NCBI GenBank assembly: GCA_963082875.1
Contig: OY720101.1
Coordinates: 7,812,001 to 7,876,000 of the forward strand
Source of the DNA: Corella eumyota
Taxonomy: Eukaryota; Chordata; Ascidiacea; Phlebobranchia; Corellidae
Direction of reading: 5' to 3'
Length of the DNA: 64,000 bases
The notes below the pieces were generated by a model, which searched no databases, had not been told where the DNA came from, and worked only from the letters and a program-made list of their open reading frames with translations. Positions 42,191 to 51,772 of this stretch are shown piece by piece. Every line of letters starts with the position of its first letter. Position 1 is the stretch's first letter. The position numbers and the translations under genes were made by a program.

Positions 42191-42913
42191 ATGAGTACAG
42201 TAAGTATAAAAATTATTTAAATTGCCTAATATTTAAAAATAGACTTCGGTATCCGATTGATTATACGGAAAACAACATACAACCTCATACAGGAAATATT
42301 TTTAACCATTCGGCGAAATAAAACCACCATATTTGCTGACGCCAAGGAATCAAACACGGTTTTAGAACTAAAAAAGATTATTGAAGGAATATTAAAGGTG
42401 TCTACTGATGATCAAGTGCTTTATGATGGAACCAATGACCAGGTAAAATGGACATCATTTTCAAATGAAATTTTTTATTATTACTTGGTAATGGTTGACC
42501 AAAAAATTTTTTTTAATTTTTAAGGTTTTAGATGACAACAAATCTTTAGCAGATAGTGGATATACGCAAGCTACAGCTAAGGCCCAGGCACCAGCATATC
42601 TTAAATTGGCAGTTAAAAAAGATGGTAAGTGCAAAAATGAAAACCAGAATGACATTTTACCAAAATTTAGCTCAACATTTCTTCAAAAATTAAAAGCATT
42701 TTCTAAGGGTTTGGGTAAGCTGGGCTTAATAGAAAATGTCTCATTGTTGGTCAAATGTCTATTTGGTAAAATTGTTTTCTATGATAAAACAGTAAGCTGT
42801 TTTTAATAGACGTATGTGAACCTGTTAATGTGGAGGAGTATTCTTCCCCTCCTGAGCTTCCCGATGTAATGAAACCTCATGATGGTACTGCAACTGGTGA
42901 TCAGAAAAAGTAG
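42191..42913 (+). CDS. ELOB: Elongin B
   Basis: Ubiquitin-like adaptor that pairs with elongin C in elongin and in VHL/SOCS-box cullin ligases. Four exons: 42191-42199, 42293-42442, 42525-42624, 42810-42913, 120 residues (human 118). The first exon holds only three codons (MST). The rest reads [55 protein letters not shown] and [13 protein letters not shown], the C-terminal signature of elongin B. AATAAA at 43229-43234. Acceptor at 42155-42156 suggests a spliced 5' leader. Intron 3 carries a dispersed repeat fragment. Confidence 0.95.
42655..42795 (+). repeat. Dispersed AT-rich repeat family B, copy in ELOB intron 3
   Basis: Contains the block ttaatagaaaatgtctcatt followed by tatttggtaaaattgttttc, shared with copies near 19620-19730, 23880-24070 (reverse) and 55700-55870. 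No coding capacity and no clear terminal repeats, so the class is unknown. Confidence 0.5.
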
Positions 42914-43585
42914 TTTTACTTGGGATGCTATCAATTTTATATTCAAACATCACACTTTTACTCTTCTACAATGGTTATGAAATGTTAATGCTGTTTCTTC
43001 GTTTTGTTTTATTTAAGTTTATATAGTGTGCCATTTTGGCACAATTGAGACCTATTTTGACTTTGAATATACAACTTTTATATTAAAAAACCTAACTGAA
43101 ATGAACACAAATATCACAACTTTTTTATTAAATCAGAACAGTTGGTTAAATTTAAGTTGGAAAAAAATAGTTCATATACCTTGCAACTTGTTTATATAAT
43201 TTCAAATTAACACTGTGTAACCATTTTAAAATAAAATAATTGTTTGGTAAAAATTCCATTCAAAACTTTTTAATACTTAATACGAAAGGTTATACAAAAA
43301 ATACAAGATACAATACTGACCTTTTTTTATAGGTTAAATATTATTGAACATTGTTGGCCTACAATATAGTATTGGGGGTTATTAAAAATATTCACTGTTA
43401 ATAATAAAATCAATTTCCTTAAAATACTTATGATAATAATAAAAAAACATAACCAATAATAACAAAACAATATAACCATTTACAAATATAAGTACTTGAT
43501 TGTTTAAGTAACAAGTTATTCAATCTGTTTAACAGAAATGTTGTGCAAAAATAGTTTTTTAGTGCTTCATATAATACGCTTTCGT
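42914..43585. other. Convergent spacer between ELOB and the first endonuclease gene
   Basis: AT-rich 3' UTR sequence. ELOB AATAAA at 43229-43234. No gene seen. Confidence 0.5.
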
Positions 43586-44614
43586 TTATAACTCTTCCTT
43601 GGGTTTTAACCAACTTGGTGCACAATCCTCCTTCACGACCTTGTGCCAATCTTCAAAAAGGGTGGCAAATCTACCAAAGCCTGAGTTCATGCAATTTGTG
43701 TCGAAAGGCAAGTCGTCAAAATAAATTGATGCAAATTGCTCTAAGGTCATGAAGTCATTGAAATCAGCAGTTTTTTCAATATCAACATTTTCTTGTATAA
43801 CGGCTACAGCCCAAGATTCTTGTTTAGAACTACCTGGATAACACACAGCTTTCCAGTAATATTTCGGAATTTTTACTCGTTTTTCATTGTTATCCTTTGA
43901 ATATAACCACCATGAATTTCCTTCACTATTTAATGCTGTGCCATAAGTACCAGTCATAATGTAAACCTCCTCATCAGGTGAGAAATTAGTTATAGCATAC
44001 TGTACAACACATTCAAATTCCCTCCATGAGTTTCTGTTAAATTTTGCGAATTGTGGAGCAGCATTGGTAAGTGTAAATGTACCTTCTTGTTTCTGCTTAT
44101 TTTGACTGTTAATAGAGTTTGGGGATAAGTGTCCTCTGTCTAGGTCAAATCCATTTTTGAAGTAATCCTCTGGTATTGCTTGTAAACCATCACATGATGT
44201 CATAACAGAATCATTTGCATGGTCAATGAGAGATTGGATTGGTTTTAAAGGCAAAGTATGTTTGTCATTATTACAGATTCCATAAGATACGCGTTGCCAG
44301 TATCCAGATCCAGGGCGGGGAAATTCGGTACCATTTACACTTAATGTAACAAGGTTAGCTGTGTAAATTGGTATTCTTGAAACTGTGTCAAATAATGTGG
44401 CAAAAAGTATTTGACTTTCACCATTTTCAAGTTTTTCATTTTGGCATAATTTTACAAGACCAGTTTCTTCCACACCTTTTAGCATAGGCCAAGGTGAGCC
44501 ATGAAAATATGAGTTGCAAGCAGGCAAAAAATCATGTGGGTCAGCTGTCTTTTGTTGTAAACTATAAGACAAGGATAGCAGTTGCAAAAAAATGTAAAAA
44601 ACAAATAAAATCAT
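43586..44614 (-). CDS. Secreted DNA/RNA non-specific endonuclease, ENDOD1-like (copy 1)
   Basis: Single exon, 342 residues, in the beta-beta-alpha-metal NUC family (Serratia nuclease/EndoG/ENDOD1). Cleavable signal peptide at residues 1 to about 19 (hydrophobic core LFVFYIFLQLLSLSYS). The active-site motif is DRGHLSPN, with Asp159, Arg160 and His162. Asn184 (TNAAPQ), Asn193 and Glu201 (WREFE) match the metal-binding and helix positions of the family. Several Cys and N-glycosylation sites fit an extracellular protein. It predicts a magnesium-dependent nuclease for nutrition or defence; substrate is unknown. Tandem paralogue at 46436-47479 on the same strand. Lacks the extra C-terminal region of vertebrate ENDOD1. 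Confidence 0.88.
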   Translation of the reverse strand: MILFVFYIFLQLLSLSYSLQQKTADPHDFLPACNSYFHGSPWPMLKGVEETGLVKLCQNEKLENGESQILFATLFDTVSRIPIYTANLVTLSVNGTEFPRPGSGYWQRVSYGICNNDKHTLPLKPIQSLIDHANDSVMTSCDGLQAIPEDYFKNGFDLDRGHLSPNSINSQNKQKQEGTFTLTNAAPQFAKFNRNSWREFECVVQYAITNFSPDEEVYIMTGTYGTALNSEGNSWWLYSKDNNEKRVKIPKYYWKAVCYPGSSKQESWAVAVIQENVDIEKTADFNDFMTLEQFASIYFDDLPFDTNCMNSGFGRFATLFEDWHKVVKEDCAPSWLKPKEEL

Positions 44615-46435
44615 GATTTAAAATCTATATTAGTAAAGAAATGTAGATTGAGCAATCTATAATAAAATGTAAAATAGTTTATTTTTTAGGTGGTTAATTT
44701 TTAATTCCAGTGCTGTGTTACCTTACTGCCTTATGAGGTCGTAGATGAATTAAATGTTAGTTTGTGTGTTAACATAGACAAAATATTGCTACTAACCAGA
44801 CTGGTACTTTGCATGTACGGATATTGGTCATTAAGCGCAGATAATAACGTTATATAAAAAGGTATTGTTTATATGTTATATTTTAATAGGGTTTCCTACT
44901 TCCTTCAGCAAATGTTTTAAAGCAAAAAAAGGAGATTGCTTTGTTTGTAATTTCCCGGCGTTGCTAAGCTCCATGCAGGTTGTAACCTGATGTCAAAAAT
45001 AAACATATCTGCTATAGGGTTCCGCCATAAATTCGTTTGATTTATTATTTTGTCTTACATGATGCGTACCTATTATTAGCAACAAACACTTCGTCTTATT
45101 AATAATTATTAAATAAATCACACCAAACCAATATAACCTAACCAATACGTTAAAAACGACCGAAAAATAGGTCTTCTTACACTATTTCTGTAAACCTACT
45201 CTCGTTTAATTTTGCCCCCTCCCCCCGAAAAAAACGAAACTGCAAAATAGCAGTCTATTTTTGCCGCATCCTACTATTGTAAAATTGCTTAAAAAACGCT
45301 TAGTAATTCTATTCAAGTTACAAAAAGCATAATAGCTTATAAAGTCAATGGGTATTACCGCACATTTGTCTCGGTTTTAATCCAATGCAAAATTCTAACT
45401 GAAATACTCTTTTTCGGGTATCCCCTTATGTGTAAACCAAGTTTTGTCTGTATTGCGACATACTAATAAATTTTAATAAGCGAATGCCGTTTACAATTTC
45501 CTCAGTAGCTTTTATTGCTTTGCTTGTTCAGATTCAAAAAACTTTCTCTTATAAAGTGATTTGTTTTGTGTTTGTTGTATATCTGATGACACATCAGAAA
45601 CGGAAGTTCAAATTATCGCAGTTCAAAGTTTCAACTATTACTGCCTATTGCATCATTTGACGTAAACAAATAAATTAATGCCTAAATAAGCGAAAAACGA
45701 AGCAACAAATGGTTTATTATAACTTGAGAAAGGCACAATTTATTACTATTAAGAAAACATATAAACAAATGGTGCCTTGTTATTTCTCCTTTTTTTTATA
45801 TGAAACGTTTTCATACCTTGCTCAAATATATTTTTGTAAATTTACATAATGTGTAGTGTTTAATATTAGCGGCCAAATTTTTGGTTAACTCTGTTATTGT
45901 ATATATTGCATTTTTTTTTCAGGGATCTAGTGCATTTTGTGTTGTGTGTTATTATTACGCATAACACGAAGTGTTAAAACCACAACGTGTTTTTTAGCCG
46001 AAATAAAAATTTTAATAAGTTAACTCTGAATTGCTTTTGCTTTACCAAGTTTGTCTACACAAAAAGTTGTTTTGTGTTTTTGTATTTCGTAAATTTATTT
46101 TTATTGGGCGTATTTGCAACACACTAGCAACCAGGTATTGTAAGTATTCACGTGTGTTGCTTAGTAAAGTTTAATATTGTGATAGTGATTTTAACAAGGC
46201 TATTACAACTTCTAGTGCTAACCATTTAAACAAAATTTTTACATATTTTTTCTTTCGTGTACAATTGTTATGCAATTTTAACCATATAAGTGAACACTTC
46301 GTGGAAACAAAATTTTTATTGGCACAAAAGTGTAATAAAAAAAATATTACAAGATTTACGTTTGCTCCTGATATAATTTACAATCTGTTTATATATTGTG
46401 AAGTTACACAGTACATTTTATTACTTCTTTGTTTA
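44615..46435. other. Spacer between the two endonuclease genes, with duplicated upstream blocks
   Basis: Blocks at 44948-44971 and 45421-45460 recur upstream of copy 2 (47654-47675 and 48044-48084), so the duplication included flanking, probably regulatory, DNA. From about 45480 to 46435 it is AT-rich, with no gene seen. Confidence 0.6.
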
Positions 46436-47479
46436 TTATTCTACGTTTACTGTGGGTTTTAGCAAGATTGGTGCGCAACCCTTTTTAACGACCTGGTCCC
46501 AGTTCTCCGAAAGAGTAGCAAATCTACCAAAGGTTGCGTTCATGCAACTTGGACCAAATGGCAAGTCGTCAAAATATTTGGACGCAAATTCCTTTAAAGT
46601 AATAAGATCCTCATACTGCGCGTGTTTTTTAATATTGGCATTCTCTTGTATAACAGCTACAGCCCAGGGTTCCTTTTCAGAAGTTCCTGGATAACACACA
46701 GCTTTCCAGTAATATTTTGGAACTTTTACTCGTTTTTCATGCCTATCCTTTGAATATAACCACCATGGATTTCCTTCACTATCTAATGCTGTGCCATAAG
46801 TACCAGTCATAATGTAAACCTCCTCATCAGGTGAAAAAATAGTTACAGCATACTGTATTACACATTCAAATTCCCTCCAGGAAATACCGTTAAAATTTGC
46901 AAATTGTGGAGCAGCATTAGTAAGTGTAAATGTACCTTTCTGTTTTTGTTCATTTTGACTGTTAATAGAGTTTGGAGATAGATGCCCTCTAGTAAGGTCA
47001 AATCCGTTATTCTTATAGTCATCGGGTATTGCTTGTAAGCTATCGCAGATTATCATAGCTGATTTGTTTGCACGTTCTATAAGTGATTGAATAGGCTTTA
47101 ACGGAAGAGTCTCATTGACATAATTACAGATTCCGTCAGATATTCTTTGCCAGTATCTTGAACTAGGTCGAGGGTATCTTGTGCCATTTAAACTTAATGT
47201 AACGACATTAGCTGTGTAAATTGGTGTCCTTGAAACCGTGTCAAATAATGTTGCAAAAAGTATTTGGCTTTCTTCATCTTCAAGTTTTCTATTTTGGCAC
47301 AATTTTACTAAACCAGTTTCTTCTACATCTTTAAGCATAGGCCACGGGGTGCCATGAAAATATAATTGACATGCAGGCAAAAAGTCATTTATAACTTTAG
47401 TCTTCTTGTGAATTTCTTGAAAACTATAAGACAAGGATATCAGCAGCAGTAACTGATATAAATTAATAAACAAATTCAT
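46436..47479 (-). CDS. Secreted DNA/RNA non-specific endonuclease, ENDOD1-like (copy 2, variant motif)
   Basis: Single exon, 347 residues, plainly paralogous to copy 1 through its whole length. Examples are shared FLPAC, YFHG-PWPMLK, GTFTLTNAAPQFA and EEVYIMTGTYGTAL. Signal peptide at residues 1 to about 20. The family DRGH motif reads TRGH here (Thr163, Arg164, His166). Asn188, Asn197 and Glu205 are kept. In the family, Arg and His of the motif are essential and the Asp is highly conserved, so activity or metal use may differ. The frame is intact with no sign of decay, suggesting a functional variant rather than a dead copy. Confidence 0.87.
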   Translation of the reverse strand: MNLFINLYQLLLLISLSYSFQEIHKKTKVINDFLPACQLYFHGTPWPMLKDVEETGLVKLCQNRKLEDEESQILFATLFDTVSRTPIYTANVVTLSLNGTRYPRPSSRYWQRISDGICNYVNETLPLKPIQSLIERANKSAMIICDSLQAIPDDYKNNGFDLTRGHLSPNSINSQNEQKQKGTFTLTNAAPQFANFNGISWREFECVIQYAVTIFSPDEEVYIMTGTYGTALDSEGNPWWLYSKDRHEKRVKVPKYYWKAVCYPGTSEKEPWAVAVIQENANIKKHAQYEDLITLKEFASKYFDDLPFGPSCMNATFGRFATLSENWDQVVKKGCAPILLKPTVNVE

Positions 47480-48702
47480 AATTGAAGTTAAAGAATTTAA
47501 ATTAAAAATTTAGGTCAAACAATCTTAAATAAAATAACGAGTAAATTTTACAGTTCTTATTTTATCTTATCCGGTTTCTATTCAGTTCAAACATAAAATT
47601 GTTCAAGGTTTTCTAAAATACGTGTTGTGCGCAGTTCTATTCTCCTTTTTTTAGTTTCGCGGCATTCCTAAGCTTATTTGTTATGAAATTTAATATCAAA
47701 AAAGGCTTGCTAAACAATACTCAGCCATAGATATCATATAACAAACAAACAGTTTCCAACTTAGCCAAACCATTGACCTCACAACGCCTTAATGGCTTTT
47801 CATTAAGGCAAGTAATAAGCATTTAACGCAACAATTGATACACAACACATACATGTTTTTTCCCAGTTCATAATTAGGCTCTCAACATTAAAAATTGAAA
47901 CATCCTATACTTAACAGAAACATCGTTTACTTAATCTATTTAAGTATAATCTGGACAAAAATGTCTTAAAATACCTAGGTTAGTTGCTTTAACTCTACAT
48001 GGATTTTTTGCAAACGTTTTGCTTTTATTTACTTGATTTCGTTTCCCCCTAACTTGTAAACCAAGTTTTGTCTACATTGCGCCACCCTTTGAAATGGCTT
48101 TTTTACGAGCAAAGTTTATCATATATGTTGTAATATCCTTGACTTATCGTGGCTAAATGCATTTTTTTAAATAGTGTTTACATTGTACCACAATAAAATT
48201 TACAGCTTTTTTAATTTGCTTAGACTGACATTTGGCAAATATTTTATTATAGTATATAAAAAATATACTTCAAGTTTTATGCAATATTTTCCTTCCGCAA
48301 TTTTTTCTTAATTCCATCATATTTATACACGTATTTTATTTAACAGCGATAGTACAAATCAAATAAATTAAAATAAATAAAATCAACAAATAAAAAAACT
48401 TACGCTGATATTTCGCAATACATTACTGTTTTGAAATTTATTAAAATAATGTTATTTAACTGCTATCTGATTAAAGTGCCCTTTTAATTATGCGACGTGC
48501 TTTTATAATAATTTAAAAAGCACCTCTAAAAAAGTGTTCTTTTGAAAGACCTTGACTATTTTACTTTTTGTGCTGCTTAAGTTTATGTTGTATTTCCAGT
48601 TCAAATTGAATTTCGTTTTGTTTTGTTTGTCATCAAACATTACTGCCTCGAGCAATTATAGGCCTTAGACCACTTTCTTTTTCGTAAGAAATCAAATATT
48701 TT
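47480..48702. other. Upstream region of endonuclease copy 2 and 3' end of the serpin
   Basis: Contains the duplicated blocks 47654-47675 and 48044-48084. The remainder is AT-rich. No gene seen. Confidence 0.5.
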
Positions 48703-51700
48703 TCAAGTTTTTGTTGGAGATATGACGCGGCCCATGAACATTAGCGCTCCTGTGTAAATATCTTCTATTAAAAATATAAACGGTCTGTTTATTTGAACGT
48801 GTGTTGAGATGTCGTTGCTTCTGAGAATAATTGAGGACGAAGAAGCGGAAGAAGCCGTCACGCCAGTTGAATTAAACTGGAATGTTGCTTTGTGTAATAC
48901 TAAAAGAAATTTATGTTGTTAAGTTAGTATAAGTAACTACTACCATGGCCAACATAAGTATATAAAATGCTAAATATTAACGTTAATAATGTATAATTAA
49001 AGTCAAATAATAAGGTATATATCAAACCACCTTTAGATACAGCAACGTTGTTTCTTGACATCGCCGCGAATTCGGCTCTTACGGGGTCAAATATATTTCT
49101 TAATCCGAGTTGTTGTAGCACCCGTTTTAAATTGATTTCCGATTTAAGCTTTAATTTAAAAAAATATAATTATACCTAACAGTTTTTGCAGCATTGCAGC
49201 CTATGTTTGCCTTATGGTTTTGAAAAGAATTTAAAATATGACTACATGAATCGGGTATTTCACATGAGCTACTATTACTTGTAATGCAAATATATTTTTC
49301 ATGTTTTAGCACAAAAATATACATTGATTTTTACTTTTATTAATAAAGTATTTATTTTTGTTTAAATTTTGATAAGCTATCTATGTATAGTTTCTTTTTA
49401 TTGTAAATAATTTATTTACTTACTGTAAATTGAGGCATGGTCAACGTCACAAATTGGTCAGTAACTTCGTTTCTCCAGCGCGAAAGGTTTTCTAACAAAT
49501 TTCGCTGTAGTCGGCCTATGCTTATTTGATTAGTAGAAGAAATGATAACCATACGTGTTTTTCCACCACTGAAATTAAAATGTTGAGTTAATAATATAGT
49601 AATAACACATTTTAATACGTTTGTTATAGGTTTCCACTGCATATTCTTAAATTATTTAATACCAGTTTAGTAGGCCGGATTATAACTACATTTAATATTT
49701 AGGTAGCCAGTAAAAAAGTAGGCTTTAAAACCCGTAATTGCTTACCCAAATGGAATTTCTATAATATCAGGTCCGTATGTGTTTCTCGCACAATTTCGAT
49801 TGGTAGTGCACGATATTCGAGCCCGAGTAAAAAATATCTTAGACATCATCATCGGCACCTTAAATAATAAAAAGTTGTGCGTAGTTGTTTAGAAATTACG
49901 AAAAAATCGAATCTAGGAAGTTTATTACTTTAAAAATGGTGGAAAAAAAACATAATTTTTTTACTGTAAAGTAGTAAAGCATGATGAATGTTAAAACCCC
50001 TAGTTTTGCAACATGGGGTCTCTGGTTCGATTACCGCTTTTTTTATAAATCCTTAAGTAAGGCACTATAAATTGCATAAATTTCCGCTAAGCTTAAAATT
50101 AATCGACGGGTTATTAATTAAACAAAATGCTTAACACGAATATGAAAAAAAACAATTATTTTACACAAACAAATCAGTTGTTTCAGTTTAATTCACGTAG
50201 GTTGTATCTTAATTTGGTAGAAATTTTTAATTACCTGAATAACTTTATTCCCGGTATAGAAGTTTCCGTTTTCTACCACTTGAAATTTCTCAGCCCACTT
50301 TCCACTAAAGTAAACCGTGTTTGCCAAAACTATTTTGGTGTCAGTTGTAATGTCGTCGGTTGTAAACAGCTCTTGAATTTGACCGCGCGTGTTGTTACTT
50401 GCCCACTGATTCATTTGGCGCAAAGAAAACTGGAATATTTATGCATGCATGTTAAAATGTAGCTTATTTATTTTTTATGTAAATATCTTTTTGTGGAAAG
50501 GTCGAATGCGCGGCCTAAATATAAAGTAAAAACTGTTACCCCAAACCAATCTCGAGTTGCCTGTGGCAGTTTGGGATAGTATAGATAAATAATTATGCTG
50601 CTGATTAAGTGCTGGATCAGCAGGAATTTATACTGTTTATAGCGCCCTACTCAAGTGCGCTACAGCATAAGAGCAGTGGGAATTGAACCCACGACCTCAT
50701 GTGGTGTAGCAAGTGTTCTTACCACTACACTACGCTGCCAGTTTCGTTTAAGTGTACTGTTTTGAATTTACTGATTTTATCGTTTATAAACATACACGAT
50801 GTATACACCATGTTTCGAGTTACCACAAGTATTTAGTTATAACCAACAATTAACACAGTGGGCATAGCTACACGAACTTATTTAACGGTGTCTATAATTA
50901 GTTTTAACAGTAATTTATCTAATACATGGTATTTAATGAAACCTACATGCGGGTTATTTATATAGTCCAAATATATTCCTTTTGCATTAAAAAAGTAGTA
51001 CACGCTTCTTAAATAATTGCTTAGCATTAGCTCTCTTTGTTGGGTGGCCATAAAAACAGTTGTTTTAGTTAGGAACTCCGTTGGACTTTGTCCGGCATCG
51101 GGGAAAACAAGCGACCGCATGTGTTTTATTTTCATGTTAAAAGTTTGATCCCGGAACAGGGATAAATTGTCCAGACTGGACCTAAATAGTAAACTGTTAG
51201 GTCAAATAAATTGTCTTGACTTCAAGAAAATTTATTTGTTTGTAAATTAATCTTTTTAAAACAATTTTTTTGATTTGATGGACATTTGTTGTTTATAATT
51301 AAATTTGGTAATTACCTTGTATTGCCTGTTGCTCCGAGCCTTAGCATGCCCAGGATGTTAGCAATTCCGTAAGGCGAGTAAATCACGTTCGTTCGACCTG
51401 GTAAATTGATCAAAATTTGTAACGAAAAATTTCGGTAGCCTTCCACCACTTCTTGAAAATATTCTGCGTCCAGTTCGGATGTTACGTCCAGTGAATTTAG
51501 AATTCTTCCGTAAATAACCTGAAAATGACTTAATTGTTTAACGTAGTGTAGACTATAGTAGCCTAAACATATGTCGACTTTTTAAAAGTTTTAAAAACTA
51601 ACGCGCCTTTTAAAAATAAATTTAATATACGTTGAATTAACATATTTAAAAAAATAAATATAAGGTAAAAATTTGATTTAACCTTGTTTAATAAATTTTT

Positions 51701-51772
51701 ACTTACCGATGGCATTGTTTCACTCGTTAAAATATGGCTCGCAATTAAAATCCCAAATAAATAAAAATTCAT
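48703..51772 (-). CDS. Secreted serpin, predicted P1 Arg inhibitor
   Basis: Serine-protease inhibitor fold, eight exons: 51772-51707, 51518-51316, 51181-50947, 50429-50235, 49858-49746, 49568-49424, 49148-49031, 48899-48703; all phases agree, 423 residues. Signal peptide at residues 1 to about 19. Serpin landmarks: VIYSPYGIANILGMLRLGATGNT, here given as VIYSPYGIANI and MLRLGATGNT; MNQWASNNTRGQI; TKIVLANTVYFSGKW; VTLTMPQFT; NLKRVLQQLGLRNIFDP; and the C-terminal NRPFIFLI. Reactive loop: counting 15 residues from Gly371, P1-P1' falls on Arg385-Ser386 (SIILRSND), as in trypsin/thrombin-type inhibitors. The hinge is small-residue-rich (GVTASSAS), compatible with insertion and inhibition, but lacks the usual Glu at P17. 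Two SINE copies lie in its introns. No orthologue can be named. Confidence 0.9.
49978..50125 (+). repeat. SINE fragment in serpin intron 4
   Basis: Head and body only: gcatgatgaatg, B-box-like tctggttcgattacc, then ccttaagtaaggcactataa and a short remnant. The tail half is missing. Confidence 0.65.
50481..50740 (-). repeat. tRNA-headed SINE, near full-length reverse copy in serpin intron 3
   Basis: Reverse reading starts tggcagcgtagtgtagtggt, with B-box-like ggttcaattccc, body block cttatgctgtagcgcacttg and a tail ending before 50490. Close to the reference copy at 26082, so relatively young. Confidence 0.85.

Noticed and set aside
50127-50462. 111-codon forward open frame
   Set aside because: Antisense shadow of serpin exon 4.
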